Shown here: positions 24,740 through 36,387 of the stretch, one piece after another
How the letters are laid out: each line of letters begins with the position of its first letter
Position numbering within the stretch: position 1 is the first letter of the stretch
NCBI GenBank assembly: GCA_030737875.1
Contig: CM060912.1
Span: 206,845,231-206,909,230 of the forward strand
Length of the DNA: 64,000 nt
Source: Allium sativum
Taxonomy: Eukaryota; Streptophyta; Magnoliopsida; Asparagales; Amaryllidaceae
Direction: 5' to 3'
Translations under genes and position numbers: made by a program
Notes under the pieces: model-generated
The model's database searches: none
Seen by the model: the letters and a program-made list of their open reading frames with translations, nothing else
Told to the model about the DNA's origin: nothing

Positions 24740-25250
24740 TTATGTTATTACCTTTAAATGGTTGATACAAAACCTAGATTCGGACATCCAATAACAAAAA
24801 TCCTTGAAATCTACTTCGGCAAATATCATAGGATCATAATCTTCGTTAGAGGTAGTTAAAGGACTAGAAACCCAGATTTGGGTATTTTAGTTAATGGAAG
24901 CTTAGAAATTCACTTTCAAAAAAAATATAATACCAAACTTTCTTTCGGTATTTTAGTTAGAAGACCCGCAACCAAACTTGAGTATTTTAGATAATAAAGT
25001 CCATAATCACTTCTGGAAATAATTAAGATCGAAACCTCTTTTGCTATTCAGTCAAATGACCCGAAACCTATATTCAGGTATCATAGACAATAAACATCTA
25101 AAAATCCACTTCTAAAAATAATAGAAGTTTCAAACCTCTTTCAGTAAGTATTAGAAAACTCAAACTTAGATTCGGGCATTTTAATTAACAATAGTCTACA
25201 AATCCACTTTGAAAATAATAGACATGACGTGATCTAGATATTCCCTTTGA
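24740..25250. repeat. Degenerate ~95-bp tandem repeats next to the 3' LTR
   Basis: Five diverged units start near 24770, 24868, 24968, 25070 and 25155. Each holds AAACCNAGATTCGGGTATTTTA-like, then AATCCACTT, then AAAATAATAGA-like sequence. Arrays in the 3' untranslated part of Tat/Ogre elements are a known habit of that lineage. Confidence 0.65.
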
Positions 25251-25647
25251 AATTTCGTGCCTATTTCAGACTTATTCTTAAAGCAGAGGTAGAGCATATT
25301 CTTCTTTCAAATAGAGATAGGACGTTATCTAAATGTTACCTTTGTGATTTCGTTCCATTCTACTGAATGAGGCAGAAGCAGAGGCATGGAATACTCATTC
25401 TTTAGAGCAGAAGCATGTTATACTTACCCAAAGTAGAGGCAAGATATATTCTTAAAAAAGAATAAAGGCAGAGTGTGCTTCATCCAGAGTCAGGCGCATG
25501 TGCTTAACCATCCCTTCTCTAAAGGGCACCTTGAGCAGGATAAATTAGTAGCAGGAACAAGGGCATACGGGTGCAACCACCAGGCCTTATATGCAAGACT
25601 GATTAATTACCCCTCCTCCTTGATCAGGCCATCTTGGTTAGACCAAG

Positions 25648-26338
25648 TAAGGCCGCTCAAAGTATGGGTTGGGTCGGGTTAGACCAAATACTTCATCCGA
25701 CCCGCATAGGTATAGGTTTAAGATAGTTCAACCCGTATCCGACCCTATATGACGTTGGATATGGGTTGGGTTGAAGTATGGGTTGGGTCGGGTTTAGTAG
25801 GGTTGCTTGAATATAATAAAAAATGAGAATATGAGGGATTTTATAAAATAATAATATTAAAATAATCCGCATAATATATCAGATTTCAGCTACATAATGC
25901 ATTTAAAATTACTGATTCATCATAAGACATATTTTATTAAAATTTCATCATAACACACATCATTTGAAATTAATTTACTACATAGTAGAACAAGTATTTC
26001 ATTTTAAAATACATTAAAAATGCTCTTTAAAATATATTTTACAAATTCTATCTAGTTTGGATTGACATAAAATATGTTATTTTTGTACATTTACTATGGA
26101 ATACATAAATATTATTCTAGGATTATACTATTCCAATTTTAAGTGGACTAATATTAAATTAGTTTTTAAATATAGGGCTGGTTTGGGTTAAAATAAGGTT
26201 GGGTTGAACAAAATATCAAACTCGGCTCGTATATAGTACGTGTTACAAATTGTAACCCATATCCGACCTGAACTAGGATGGATTGAGTTGGGTTTATGTA
26301 GGTTGGTTTGGATTGGGTATGGGTTGTGTACAGCCTTA
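25648..26338. mobile_element. Non-autonomous hAT-like element inside the Tat-type element
   Basis: The left end TAAGGCCGCTCAAAG pairs with the reversed right end TAAGGCTGTACACAA. Flanking 8-mers AGACCAAG (25640-25647) and GGATCAAG (26339-26346) match at 6 of 8. Subterminal regions are rich in GGGTTGGGTCGGGT-like words. No coding region was recognised. Confidence 0.65.
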
Positions 26339-26899
26339 GGATCAAGGGCTTAGTGGGTGTCATGCACATGTCCCTGGGCTTACCCCTCTTCACTTTTGGG
26401 AAGCACCCTTACTACATCAAGGTCTTTTTTCAAAATAAAAGGGCATTTCACTCCTAATTTGTAGAATTTCTTATCTAGTCTTAATTGGAAACCTTGTCGA
26501 TTTTATTTAACCATGTAGAATTTCTTTATAAAACTTATGAGTTTAATCAGTTGGGCTCCATTATTCATCATCCAAGTTGGGTTTCCCTACTTTACCAATT
26601 ACAATGGGTACATTATTCTTGAAATTTTGTTTTATCCATTTATAGTGGGAATATGCTATGCATTCCAGGTTCTTGGAACTATGTTTCCATCAAGGTGACA
26701 TAGACGATAAGATTTTGGCGGATTACTATAATTATAATTAGGGATCCTTCCCAATTTGGTCCTAACGATCCATCCGTTAGATTCTTTGTGTTACCTATTA
26801 CCCTTCAAAGCACTAGGTCTCCTTCCTTAAAAGTTCACAATTTTACTTTTTAATCGCAATACTTTGTCATTTTTTTTGGTAATCACTTTCGTATGGCAG

Positions 26900-27640
26900 T
26901 TTCGTCTCTTAACTCGGGGATCAAACCCAAGAACTCTTTTTTAACTCCTGACTTGAGTCAAAATTCATACATAACTATGTGATGCGATGATATCTCAATT
27001 TCAACCGGAAGCATTGCTTCACATCCAAAAGTTAAGGAATAGGGTGTATGACCTATAATAGTTTTATAGAGGTACAGTAGGCTCAGAACTACCACGTTTC
27101 CTTCAGCTTTGTTTAGTCGTTTCTTCAACATGGATTTAACGACACCATAGCAGTTTTGTAGAGGTACGACCTATAGCATTTTTGTAGAGGTACGGGTTCA
27201 ACGACACCACTAGTTTTTGGATGTTCCATTGAAGATTTTTTTTTTCAATAATTCCATTATTATAACAAAACTATGAGAACTCCTTGCTTTCAAATTGTGT
27301 ATTGTTACTGATATAATTTTGTGGGATATTCCAAAACTTATGACGATGTTCTTACTAACAAATCATAATACCTTTCATGACAAGATCTTCGAAAGTGGTT
27401 TTGCTTCCACCTATTTGATAAAGTAGTCAATAGCCACTACTGCATACTTTGCTCCTTTGTTAGAAATTGTTAGTGCACCAAGGAGGTCAATTTCCTACAC
27501 ATCAACAAGCCATGAACTTGTTATTAGGGTTAATTGTCTCAACGGTAATCGAGGATTCTTATAATACCTTTGGCACTTATCACACCTCTTAACCATCTAT
27601 ATGGATTGTTGGTCATCCGTATCGCAAAGAATCCTTGTCA
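26900..27640 (-). pseudogene. Tat-type integrase, decayed
   Basis: On the minus strand the zinc-finger end reads MVKRCDKCQRYYKNPRLP, the catalytic core start reads EIDLLGAL and KYAVVAIDYFIK, and after further damage comes MLKKRLNKAEGN, then GHTPYSLTFGCEAMLPVEI. These are the usual integrase blocks of Tat-branch Ty3/gypsy pol. Stops replace Trp before EIDLLG and before VEAKP, and the middle of the core is frameshifted, with a short duplicated phrase (GTACCTCTACAAAA, near 27060-27195). Confidence 0.7.
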
Positions 27641-28250
27641 TACTATCTTCTTGACTAGTTTTATTCCATTAAGTGTCTCTGCAAAACCCTTCGTAAGCTT
27701 CTCTTAACAATTTTAATTGATCCTCCAGATTTACACATCTTAAGTATGGAAAACCATACCCCTTCTTATACAGGATTCCATCTAAGATTGTAAAGCTCGG
27801 GCTTGCTGCTTAACCTTTCGTTCTTTTTTTTATCTATGGGTGATGTATTGTTATTAGATACACCAAAATAGGTATCATTCAACAGTTTCCACTGTATCCG
27901 TCCATTTCGAAAGGGTCCAATTGTTCAGGCAAAGCTTTTTGATTTGTTTCCTTTTCATTTTGTCTTGAGCTAATGCTTGCGATCTAGTTAGGCTTAATGA
28001 TTCTTTTTCCCTTTTCAACTATTTTCTGTAATATTTGTAGTTACTTGATATCTGATGGAAATAATTCGAGTTTCAGGGGCTTCCCTGGAACTAGCTAGTT
28101 TAGCTAAGGAATCAGCTTAAGAATTTTCTCCTTTTGGAACATGATGTATAGAAAAATCCTAAAATAACGTAAGTATTCCTAATATTTTCTTTACATATTA
28201 GGAAAACTTAGGATCTTTTGTTTAATAGATCTATTTCAAATTATTTACCA

Positions 28251-28520
28251 CTAGTTGGGGATACTAAAGATATAGATCCATTGGAATTTTAAGTTGTATT
28301 GCCAGGTTAAGCCAACACCTATTGACTCGTATTCTGCTACATTATTCATTGTATGAAAATCCCATTTTCTGGCATAATGTAGGCGATGCCAATATGGAGT
28401 AAGTATAACATATCCTGCTCCTTGCTCATTGAACGCTCCATTAACAAACAATTTCCACTTTGGCTCTCGATCCTTTTCTTTTACACATTGTTACTAAATG
28501 GATCTTGTACATTGGTTCAC
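28251..28520 (-). pseudogene. Tat-type RNase H fragment
   Basis: The minus strand reads KWKLFVNGAFNEQGAGYVI, then HRLHYARKWDF and NNVAEYESIGVGL, matching the dicot Tat RNase H block (first catalytic Asp replaced by Asn in FVNGA). In this lineage it normally follows RT by several hundred bases; here the connection is lost and a hAT fragment sits in the gap. Confidence 0.7.
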
Positions 28521-28559
28521 AAATTCATTTAAGGTTTGTTCATCGATAGCAATTCGTCG

Positions 28560-29837
28560 CTAGGTTTATCAATGAGCACCGAAAAAATTCCAAATCTATC
28601 TATATCCGTATCCGAAAATACCAAAAATATCCAATATTCGAAAAGTGGATACGGATATTGGATATTCGAAATGCTTATCGGACAGAATACAGTTACGACT
28701 ATATTCGATTCAAAAAATATCCATCCGTTATAGAAATATGTTTTTTTTATATTTTTATTTTTAGGTTATAATTATATTTATTATTTTATGCACACAAAAC
28801 CCTTATATTTCAATCCTTATACATACAAAACCCGTAAAACCATCAGATGAAAATCTAATGTTCCGTCTCTTTACCCTTATATTTCCAGTTTTTTACGATT
28901 ACTTATACCAAAACCCTCGTCTCACAAATAAACAACACACCGCAATTTTTTTCACTCATCTCGAACTAGTTTCTCCTTTCTTGCTCCTTCAGGCTTCAAC
29001 AATGAGCTCCTCCTTGCTTTATCTTGTTGAAACCATCCTCGAATTGACAAAGCCATCCCGAGGTTTATGAAGAACAGCTAAGGCTTCAGGCTTCATCTCG
29101 GTTTTATTTGACATTGTAATTAAATTTATTTTAATATAACTCCTTTTACTTTAGATCTTTTAGACTTAGACAGTAATGAAATTTATTTTATTGGACGTTG
29201 TAGAGTTTTGAAAATGACGAACACCTCATCAAGCTGTAGTAACAAGGATATTTGTGCTAATGACATTGTAGTCGTGGAAGAAAATCGAAACACTTCAAAC
29301 ATAGTTACAAACTCTAGTTTTCCAATCACACAAATGTCCAAAAATCATTCTATGGATGTAGACAAATCTGCACCTTCAAACATAATAGTTTTGAAATCCG
29401 ATGTATGGAAAGATTTTAATAGAGAAGTAGTGGAAGGTGCTATTAAAGCCACTTGTAAACATTGTTCTAGATTATATAATGGAGTTAATCGAAACACTTC
29501 AAACATAATTACAGACTCTAGTTTTCCAATCACACAAATGTCCAAAAATCATTCTATGGATGTAGGCAAATCTGCACCTTCAAATATAAGAATTTTTAAA
29601 TCCGATGTATGCAAAGATTTTAATAGAGAAGTAGTGGAAGGTGATATTAAAGCCACTTGTAAACATTGTTCTAGATTATTTAATGGAGCTACTTCAATGG
29701 GAACAACCCACTTGGAAAATCATTTAAAAACATGTCCAAAAATCCCAATCGTGTAAGAATATCTGGGCAACAACTATTAACTACCAAAAGTTTTCCCAAC
29801 AAACCAATTAAATTATCGAGTTGGAAGTTTGATCAAC
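28560..29837 (+). mobile_element. hAT element fragment with BED zinc-finger ORF
   Basis: A probable left terminus TAGGTTTATCAATGAG is followed by subterminal ATATCCGTATCCGAAAA and ATATCCAATATTCG words. It then runs into a BED-type coding region and ends near 29837, where the Tat reverse-transcriptase sequence resumes on the opposite strand. The rest of the hAT transposase and the right terminus are missing. The subterminal words are shared with the element at 44139-44630. Confidence 0.6.
29208..29756 (+). CDS. BED zinc-finger N-terminal region of a hAT transposase, internally duplicated
   Basis: An open frame of 182 codons starts at ATG 29208. It holds a BED finger: SDVCKDFNREVVEGDIKATC, KHCSRLFNG, then GTTHLENHLKTCP (Cys-Cys-His-Cys ligands visible). 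The finger binds DNA, normally transposon ends. A 204-base tandem duplication (about 29283-29485 and 29487-29690) repeats the serine-rich leader and the first half of the finger, so copy 1 has the CKHC pair but lacks the HLENHLKTC half. The normal hAT catalytic and dimerisation regions are absent; beyond the stop at 29756 only QQLLTTKSF and WKFDQ remain. Duplication in frame keeps the ORF open, but function is doubtful. Confidence 0.7.
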   Translation: MKMTNTSSSCSNKDICANDIVVVEENRNTSNIVTNSSFPITQMSKNHSMDVDKSAPSNIIVLKSDVWKDFNREVVEGAIKATCKHCSRLYNGVNRNTSNIITDSSFPITQMSKNHSMDVGKSAPSNIRIFKSDVCKDFNREVVEGDIKATCKHCSRLFNGATSMGTTHLENHLKTCPKIPIV

Positions 29838-30610
29838 ATAGAAATCGAATGTGTTTAGGCTTATTACATCCTTATTAGTCTCTGGCTCAGCCATATCTCT
29901 TATTGCTTTTATTTATGCAAGACTAGCTTCTATTCCTTGCTTACTAATGATATAACCCAAGAATTTTCCAAATGACAAAGTGACAATTTTGAGGATTCAA
30001 CTTCATTTTGTACTTTTGCATAACTTAAAACATTCCCCTAAGATCTTTTAGATAGTCTTCCACCCTTCGGAATTTCACCAACATATCTTCACATAAACCT
30101 CCATATTTCTTTTGATTTGTTCATAGAACCTTATGTTGACCAATGTTTGATATGTTGCTAGGGAGTTCTTCAGATCGAAAGGCATAGCTTTATAACAGAA
30201 AGTTCCACCACCAACATTAAAACTTATGTGTTCTTCATCTGGATTAAACATTGGTATTTGGTTATACCCAAAGTAAGCATCCATGAGAGAAAATAAATTG
30301 TGTCCACTTGTGGCACTAATTGGCCTATTCGGGTGCAAAGGGTAATAATCCTTTGGATATACGTTGTTTTAATTGGTACAGTCAACACATGCTCTCCATT
30401 TCTCGTTAATTTTTTTTTTTACTGATGCTAGGTTTGCGAGCCACCTTAGATTAGAAAAACCTCCTGAATAAACCCATTTTCGTGTAACTTTTCAACTTCC
30501 TCTTTCAAGGATTTGGATCGTACTTTATCAAATTGCCTTTTCTTTTATTGAACAATAATCATACTTGGATCGATGTTAAAGGAATGACATATGATCAATG
30601 GATCTATTCC
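29838..30610 (-). pseudogene. Tat-type reverse transcriptase, decayed
   Basis: Minus-strand pieces in order: KEEVEKLHENGFIQEV, WRACVDCTN, YYPLHPNRPI, SGHNLFSLMDAYFGYNQIPM, CYKAMPFDLKNSLATYQTLV, EVYVKICW (where the catalytic YVDD should be), then LGYIISKQGIEASLA. Catalytic Asp residues are lost in the YVDD block and frames change several times. It breaks at the hAT fragment. Confidence 0.75.
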
Positions 30611-31099
30611 AACCATATCCGGGTAAACCCATGCGAAGATACCTTTACTTTCTTTAAGGAAATTGATTAGGTTAGTTTTAGGCTTGATTCCAACACTTCT
30701 CTTATTTTAACAACTTTACACAAGTCAGTGGGATTCAAACACATATCTTCAAATTCCTTAGTGGTTTCAATCCTTTTTACCTCCCCTGGTAATCTAGATC
30801 AGTTATAATTTCTCCTTCTTCTATATAATTTATGTCTTTTCTTTTTCTTTTCTTATTCTTGGACTTGTAATTTGTTTTCTTATGTTTACCACATTTATTA
30901 GTTCTTACCTTAGCATCAAATACTAGATGTAGAAACACATCATCCGAAGGCTAAGAATCAGTAAAAGAATTGAAGTAAGCAACGTGCTCCCTTTTATATT
31001 GATCAAGAGTTTCAAAATACATTTTCCTAGAGCTAAATTGTTCTCCTTTTATAGATCCTCATCCATTCCTTGTCAAGAATTTGACCATCAAGTACGTTA

Positions 31100-32600
31100 A
31101 AGAGGCAACAACATTCACTTTGTCAAAGTCAGATCGTTAAAGAATGCATTGTAGAAACGTGGTTAACCTATGATTAGAAGGAGGGATTCGAAGGTGTGAC
31201 AACAAGGTGGAAGACCCATTTGCACCTTCAGATTTATCCACTTGACCGATGTCGATCCTTGGTTATTAAACCCAAAAGTTGGTTCTAGACTGGGTTCTAG
31301 CTTTCCCTCATGGATGTTCATTTGACAAAAAGCATGCTTGAAGATGGCATTGACCGCACTTTCAGTATTTGCAAAAATCTTAGTAACCATTGATAACTTA
31401 ATTTGGGCAATAATCATTAGTGGATCATTGTGTGGGTGATGGGTCCCTTTCTATAGTATTTAAGGTGTTACGACTCATGTATGCATTTGAAGACCTTTCA
31501 AAGGGTGGTCGTATGAAAGTTTTTATTGTATTGAGAATATTCCTTCCATTGCTTTCTTAATGCAGCGATTTTTATCCCCCTCGACTGTTCCTAGCTATAT
31601 GGATGCCTCTGTGGATTACCTCTATGTGGTTGATGGGTGGGCTCATATTCAGGACATCCTTGTAAAAACGATAACATCTATGGCCCCTTGGGTTGGCTTT
31701 TGTTGTCCATTATCATTTTGAGATGCATTTTGATTGTTTCGAAAAATTCTTATAACTATCTCTATAGAATGAGTTTCTGAATGATTCCATCCAAAACCTT
31801 GCATTCATTTGTTTTGTGGAATTTCACCTTATGATAAATGCAGTAGATATTCCCCTTTTTATCACATGGATCGGTTTGGGACTTATATGAAGTTTGAAAA
31901 TTTAATTTTCCTTTCTTTTCCATGTAAGTGAAAGATATTGGCTTGTTTAACGCCACTACATCATTATCGGTTTCCTCCCAGCGCATCCTTTTGTAGTTTA
32001 GTTTGTAATTGGGCCTTCCACTTTCTTTCTTCAATAGGGCTTTCTTTTTAACATAGTACATTTTTTCTATTCAGATAAATTTATCTGACTGGAAGAGTAA
32101 TCGTTGCAAATCCCCATATTCATTCAAAAAACAATCCATCTAGAACAAAGTGTTTGTGAGGGGCTCAGCGTGAATAACTATTAATTTGGCCTTATTGTTC
32201 ATCCCTTTCACTACTAATGAATTGATGTTAAACTCTTTAAGTAATCACCCAGAGACTCCCTTAGTTGTTGCTTGATGTTTGCCACCACAATATAGTGAAT
32301 AGTAAGGTCCTTTCAAATACGAGACTAAGGTGAAAACTCATGTGAAAACTTCTTCCAAGAATAAATGCCTTCTCCTAGTGTTGTCGATACCACTTTATGG
32401 CTCCCCGTTGAAGTGTTATTTGAAACAACCTACACCGCACTGCCTAAGATGCATTATACAAATCCATTCGGCCATTGAAAGCCATTAAGTGGTTATCTGG
32501 GTTGTTGGTTCCTTGATATTTGATGGTTGGTGCTTTCACATGCAAAGGAAAAATTGTCCTGTTATCTCATCGAATAAAGTAGCCACCCAGTTATTATCAC
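31100..32600 (-). pseudogene. Tat-type gag and protease-region remnants
   Basis: On the minus strand, gag pieces include CRLFQITLQRGAIKWY, IKQQLRESLGDYLKSL and a knuckle-like IYCIYHKVKFHKTNECKVL (31762-32061). Downstream, 31163-31417 holds an open segment whose position fits the gag-to-protease region, though no DTG-type protease motif was seen. Stops and frameshifts separate all pieces. Confidence 0.65.
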
Positions 32601-33224
32601 TGACTTTTTCATCAAGTGTTTTTTCCTTTAGTGTTACATAAGTCTTAAGCGACTTTTTCTGCTAAGTTTTTATGCAAGCTTCATCGTTGGAGTATTTCTT
32701 TTGGTTTAAATCATGCCCTTTGGTAGTTGAGCTTCCAGACAGCTCTTCCTTATTCTTTAATTTTGCCTAGTAGTCTAGTTTAACTGCCACTAATTTTGGT
32801 TTCTTAAATTTAGACGATAAAGGATCAACTTTACATTTTCTTCCCAGCTTGTTAGCCTTATATCTTCTCCCAAAAGAAACTAACTACCTCCCCATTTGCT
32901 GTCGCCCTTGTGTTTCTGATATTTTTGGAGGATTTTTTAGTAAGAACCTCTTGGATTAGCCCTTACATTTTTTTCTACATATTGCACCAGCAGCATGATC
33001 ATTTCATTGCTTGTCTCTGGTAACTCCATGTCGGATGGTTGTGCTAATGCATAATTTTTTGGATTGAAGGATGGTGTTATTCCCTCTTCCGAGTTGGTAG
33101 TGTGTATGACATCTTCATTTACAGTATCTAGCTTCTTTGACTTTGACTTTATGTTCCTACATACATTTAATTGCGATAATTAATTCATAGGGAATTAACC
33201 ATAATGATGGAGGTTCAGACCCTT

Positions 33225-33239
33225 CTTCTAGCGCTAAAA
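33225..33239 (-). promoter_or_regulatory. Primer-binding-site-like sequence of the Tat element
   Basis: Directly inside the right LTR the minus strand reads TTTTAGCGCTAGAAG, close to the TGGCGCTAGAAG-type sites that follow 5' LTRs in this lineage. It fixes the LTR boundary at 33240. Confidence 0.5.
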
Positions 33240-34673
33240 TGTTAGCAATGAAATTCATTAACATGTAATGCTGCGTTAATGGAAGTTGTATATAAAGGTG
33301 AATGACTTTTGTTTCGCTTTGTGTAATTCACAGTTCAATAGATTTTGATCCCATTGTCGAAAGCAGCATTGGCTTGCTAAGGTCCGGGCCTAAAAAAACG
33401 AAATGCAAAGTATTTTATTTTACTATTGATATGATTAAGCTTTCAACCAACTCTCGAAAACTTAATTCTTGGAGTTCTCATAGCTAAGGGTTTCAATGAA
33501 AGGGTCATCCTAAATATTCATCCCCAAAGGGTGATTCTTATTTGAATAAGTCAAGCTTAATCAATAGTAAAGTTCATTGATGTCTTTTATATCACGAGGT
33601 CTTCAGGATTAGCCTTTTGTAGTCCCTTTTTTTTAGGATAACAAAGTCAAAATTTGTAGGCATCTCCTTTCAACCCAACAAGTTGTAAAGAATCCAAGCG
33701 GTACACTTTTATTCTCGAAATATCTTATGATAAGACTTGGTTATATATTGAATTGGAACGACCATATGAAATTGGATATTGGGCCAGCTAATAGCCCAGT
33801 TGATTGATCTTATTATCCTCCAGATTTAGCATTCCTAGGCGATGACTATAATTTTCATTTAGGGGTTGACTATTGCTCAATAAGATTACATATAACAAGA
33901 AATCTCCAAACTAATGGCTAATTTAGAGTTCACACTCCATAAATATGTTCATCATTTTTTTAGAACGAGAAATGATTTACGGATTACGGACCCTTAGGTT
34001 CGTATTTATAGATGCGTTTTGACCAGTTCTTAACCTTGGAGCCTTCGGTTTGACGCTTTTGCGGAAAAAGGTCCAAAGGCTTAATAAAAGAAGTTTTAAT
34101 AATCTATAGCTTGTTCTTTTCATGTGATTGGGAGCGGAAGTAAGTTTCTCTTAGTGTTTATAAGTAGTGAATCATTGCAAAGATTTCGAATCTACCGAAT
34201 AGGAATCCACGAAAAAAGACTTGGTGCTTGTATTAAGGAAACTGCTTTCACAAGTCTTCCGTTTTAGGAACTCCAAGGAATTGGTTCTCCTTGATGGGCA
34301 GGCATCTCTTTTAGGATCATATGGTCGAAACATCTCCTTTGAATGAATCGAAGGGTACGCTTGGGCCGAAAGGCATGGACTTGTTTCCTTTTTATCGATT
34401 CGAAGGATGTTACCTTCGTTGGTTCTAGATGTGCACTTAGAGTGTTTTGTTCTTCTAACTTCTTTTCAAACGGTAAGATGTTTTCATTTTCTTCGAAAGA
34501 AATATGCTTCCTCTATTCTTTCTTGGAAGTCTTGCCCTTTTCTTTAATATTTTTTTAGTTACTCCTTCTGTATTATCGAAGGCTGCATTCTTGATTCCCG
34601 AGAGCTGCTTACCCTGGCTTTGTTGTCCTTCTTTCACGCTACCTGCCTTATAGGGTATTTTTTGGGTTAACGA
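33240..34673 (-). repeat. 5' LTR of the Tat-type element
   Basis: Begins TGTTAGCAATG at 33240 and aligns with 23055-24540; the far end is eroded near GGTTAACGA (34665-34673). Confidence 0.75.
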
Positions 34674-35540
34674 GCCTAATGGTTAGGGGACTTTTCTAGT
34701 GGATCCTTAATGTGTGTTTGTGCAGTTAATTCCCTGCTATATCCTTGCTATATCGTGTAGCGAATTTCTACTGCTATGCTATCTCTAAATAACCCCTGAA
34801 ATAGAACTTCCACTTTAATCCTTGCTTAATTCTGATATTTCTGATATATCTCATTATTTCAGTTATATTCGGTTATTCGCGCTATATAATATATAAAAGA
34901 AGTAAATTAAAAAAATAATTTTTATACATCACAAAAATTATAAAATTGTTTTTAAATAGAATTTTTAAAATTTTGTTTTTTAGAATAGAAAATATTATAA
35001 TATTCTTTTAAATTTAATTAAGCTAAATAAAAGTTTCCATTTATTTATATATTTACACATGTTTTTGTTTAAATTTAAGAATGTACTAATTATAATTAAA
35101 TTAAATGTTAATTCTACATTAATTTATCATTTATATATTATTAAAAACATTAAATATGAATTATATGCTACTTTAGACTCATTTGCTATATCCTGCTACT
35201 TCCTCGCTTTATCCCCGCTACAAATTTTGCACCTCCGTTGGATTGGATCAGCAGAGCGCTTTAACTTTACAGTTGTGTGTTGAGGCATCTTGTGAAGTTT
35301 CATCTTGAATTGATTATAGGTTGGAGAGTTATGGTATGTTGATTATTGAAGTCGAGTTACTTTGTCGATTCATCTCAGAGCGTACCGACCTCTCAATATT
35401 GTGTAGACTGATCCCTCACTTGAAGAGTTCTTGGGAATTATTTCGATGGGCTGGATCAATTGTTGTCTTATGAAGCTCTTCAAGCTTGATCTCTAGGACT
35501 TCAGATGATGTTCTGGGCCTCTATCCTTGGTAATCATTGA
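34674..35540. other. AT-rich stretch; possible MITE 34718-35250
   Basis: The sequence near 34718 (GTGCAGTTAATTCCCTGCTAT) loosely mirrors the reverse complement near 35247 (GTGCAAAATTTGTAGCGGGGAT), and both sides repeat GCTATATCCTGCTA-like words, so a small hAT-like element may lie here. No target duplication was found. 35290-35540 shows nothing else. Confidence 0.35.
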
Positions 35541-35895
35541 CACTACAACAAAATATGTTATTTATAACGCTATTTAATAACACGTTAGTCTGAACTATTA
35601 TCATTTATACAGCTCCCTTCTAAAAATTATTCACGTCTTCCTTAACTTCACGTGTCACACTCCCACCTCACCAAATTTTCCTGGTCTCCCTCCAACTTTC
35701 CTAATTATTGTCTCTCTCCCTCCAAAATCATTTCACGTCCCTCCAAAACTATTTTGCCTCACAAATACTAGGTCGTTTCTCTCTGATCTCCTCACCCAAT
35801 CGAACAAAGCAAATTCTTCTATCTCCAACCTCCTCAATCGATTAGTTGAAGCTAGGGCAGGTTCCAAAGGAGACTGCTAAGGAACGCAAACACTG

Positions 35896-35988
35896 GAGAA
35901 GGATGATGGGGGTTCCAAAGAAGACACCGGAGCAAATAGTGGTTCTGCTAAGGAACGCAGGGGGAGGCCTCCAAAGGAGACTGCTTGA
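35896..35988 (+). other. Short acidic/AT-hook-like coding segment
   Basis: A 31-codon open stretch ends SGSAKERRGRPPKETA before TGA. RRGRPPK is an AT-hook core (minor-groove AT binding). Parts of the coding sequence (GGTTCCAAA...GAGACTGC, GCTAAGGAACGCA) are repeated just upstream at 35850-35890. It could be a captured exon or a small internal repeat; no start codon or parent gene is assigned. Confidence 0.3.
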
Positions 35989-36387
35989 GGTTTGGTTTCT
36001 TGATTTGTATGGATTCATCTAGGGTTTCTGATTTAGTTGATTAGATGTTTGTGTTTCAGTTAGAGTATTTTGGTTATTTTAGTATGATTCATCATTGTTG
36101 GCCTTTTAGTTGGAATTATGTAGATGTTTTCATCTGCATTTGCATTAGATTTGAGTGAACATTTGACATATGAGGATGTAATTGACGGTTGACATTTATC
36201 TCATGTGGCAACTACCCAATTTATGATCTGTAATAGATAAAAAGGCCACTTTAGATAGGTAGTTAAGTATTTGCTGCTAGTAACAACCTTAGGCTTAAAC
36301 CGGCTTAATAAGGCTTGTATTTTTTGGGTTTTTTATCATAGATTTATGATAAAAATGATTTTGTATCTGATTATGCTTTGTTGTTAG

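Larger units (their letters stand above)
23055..34673 (-). mobile_element. Old Ty3/gypsy element of Tat type, two LTRs, minus orientation
   Basis: Related direct repeats lie at 23055-24540 and 33240-34673. Between them, on the minus strand and in the expected order, are gag, protease-region, reverse transcriptase, RNase H and integrase remnants. A PBS-like sequence abuts the right LTR. The gag knuckle region (YHKVKFHKTNECKVLDGII) and RT motif SLMDAYFGYNQIPM are typical of the Tat branch rather than chromoviruses. The LTR termini have mutated (start TGTTAGC on the right, TTTTAGC on the left) and no target duplication is left. Three DNA-transposon insertions or relics and many frameshifts show a long residence. 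Confidence 0.8.
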
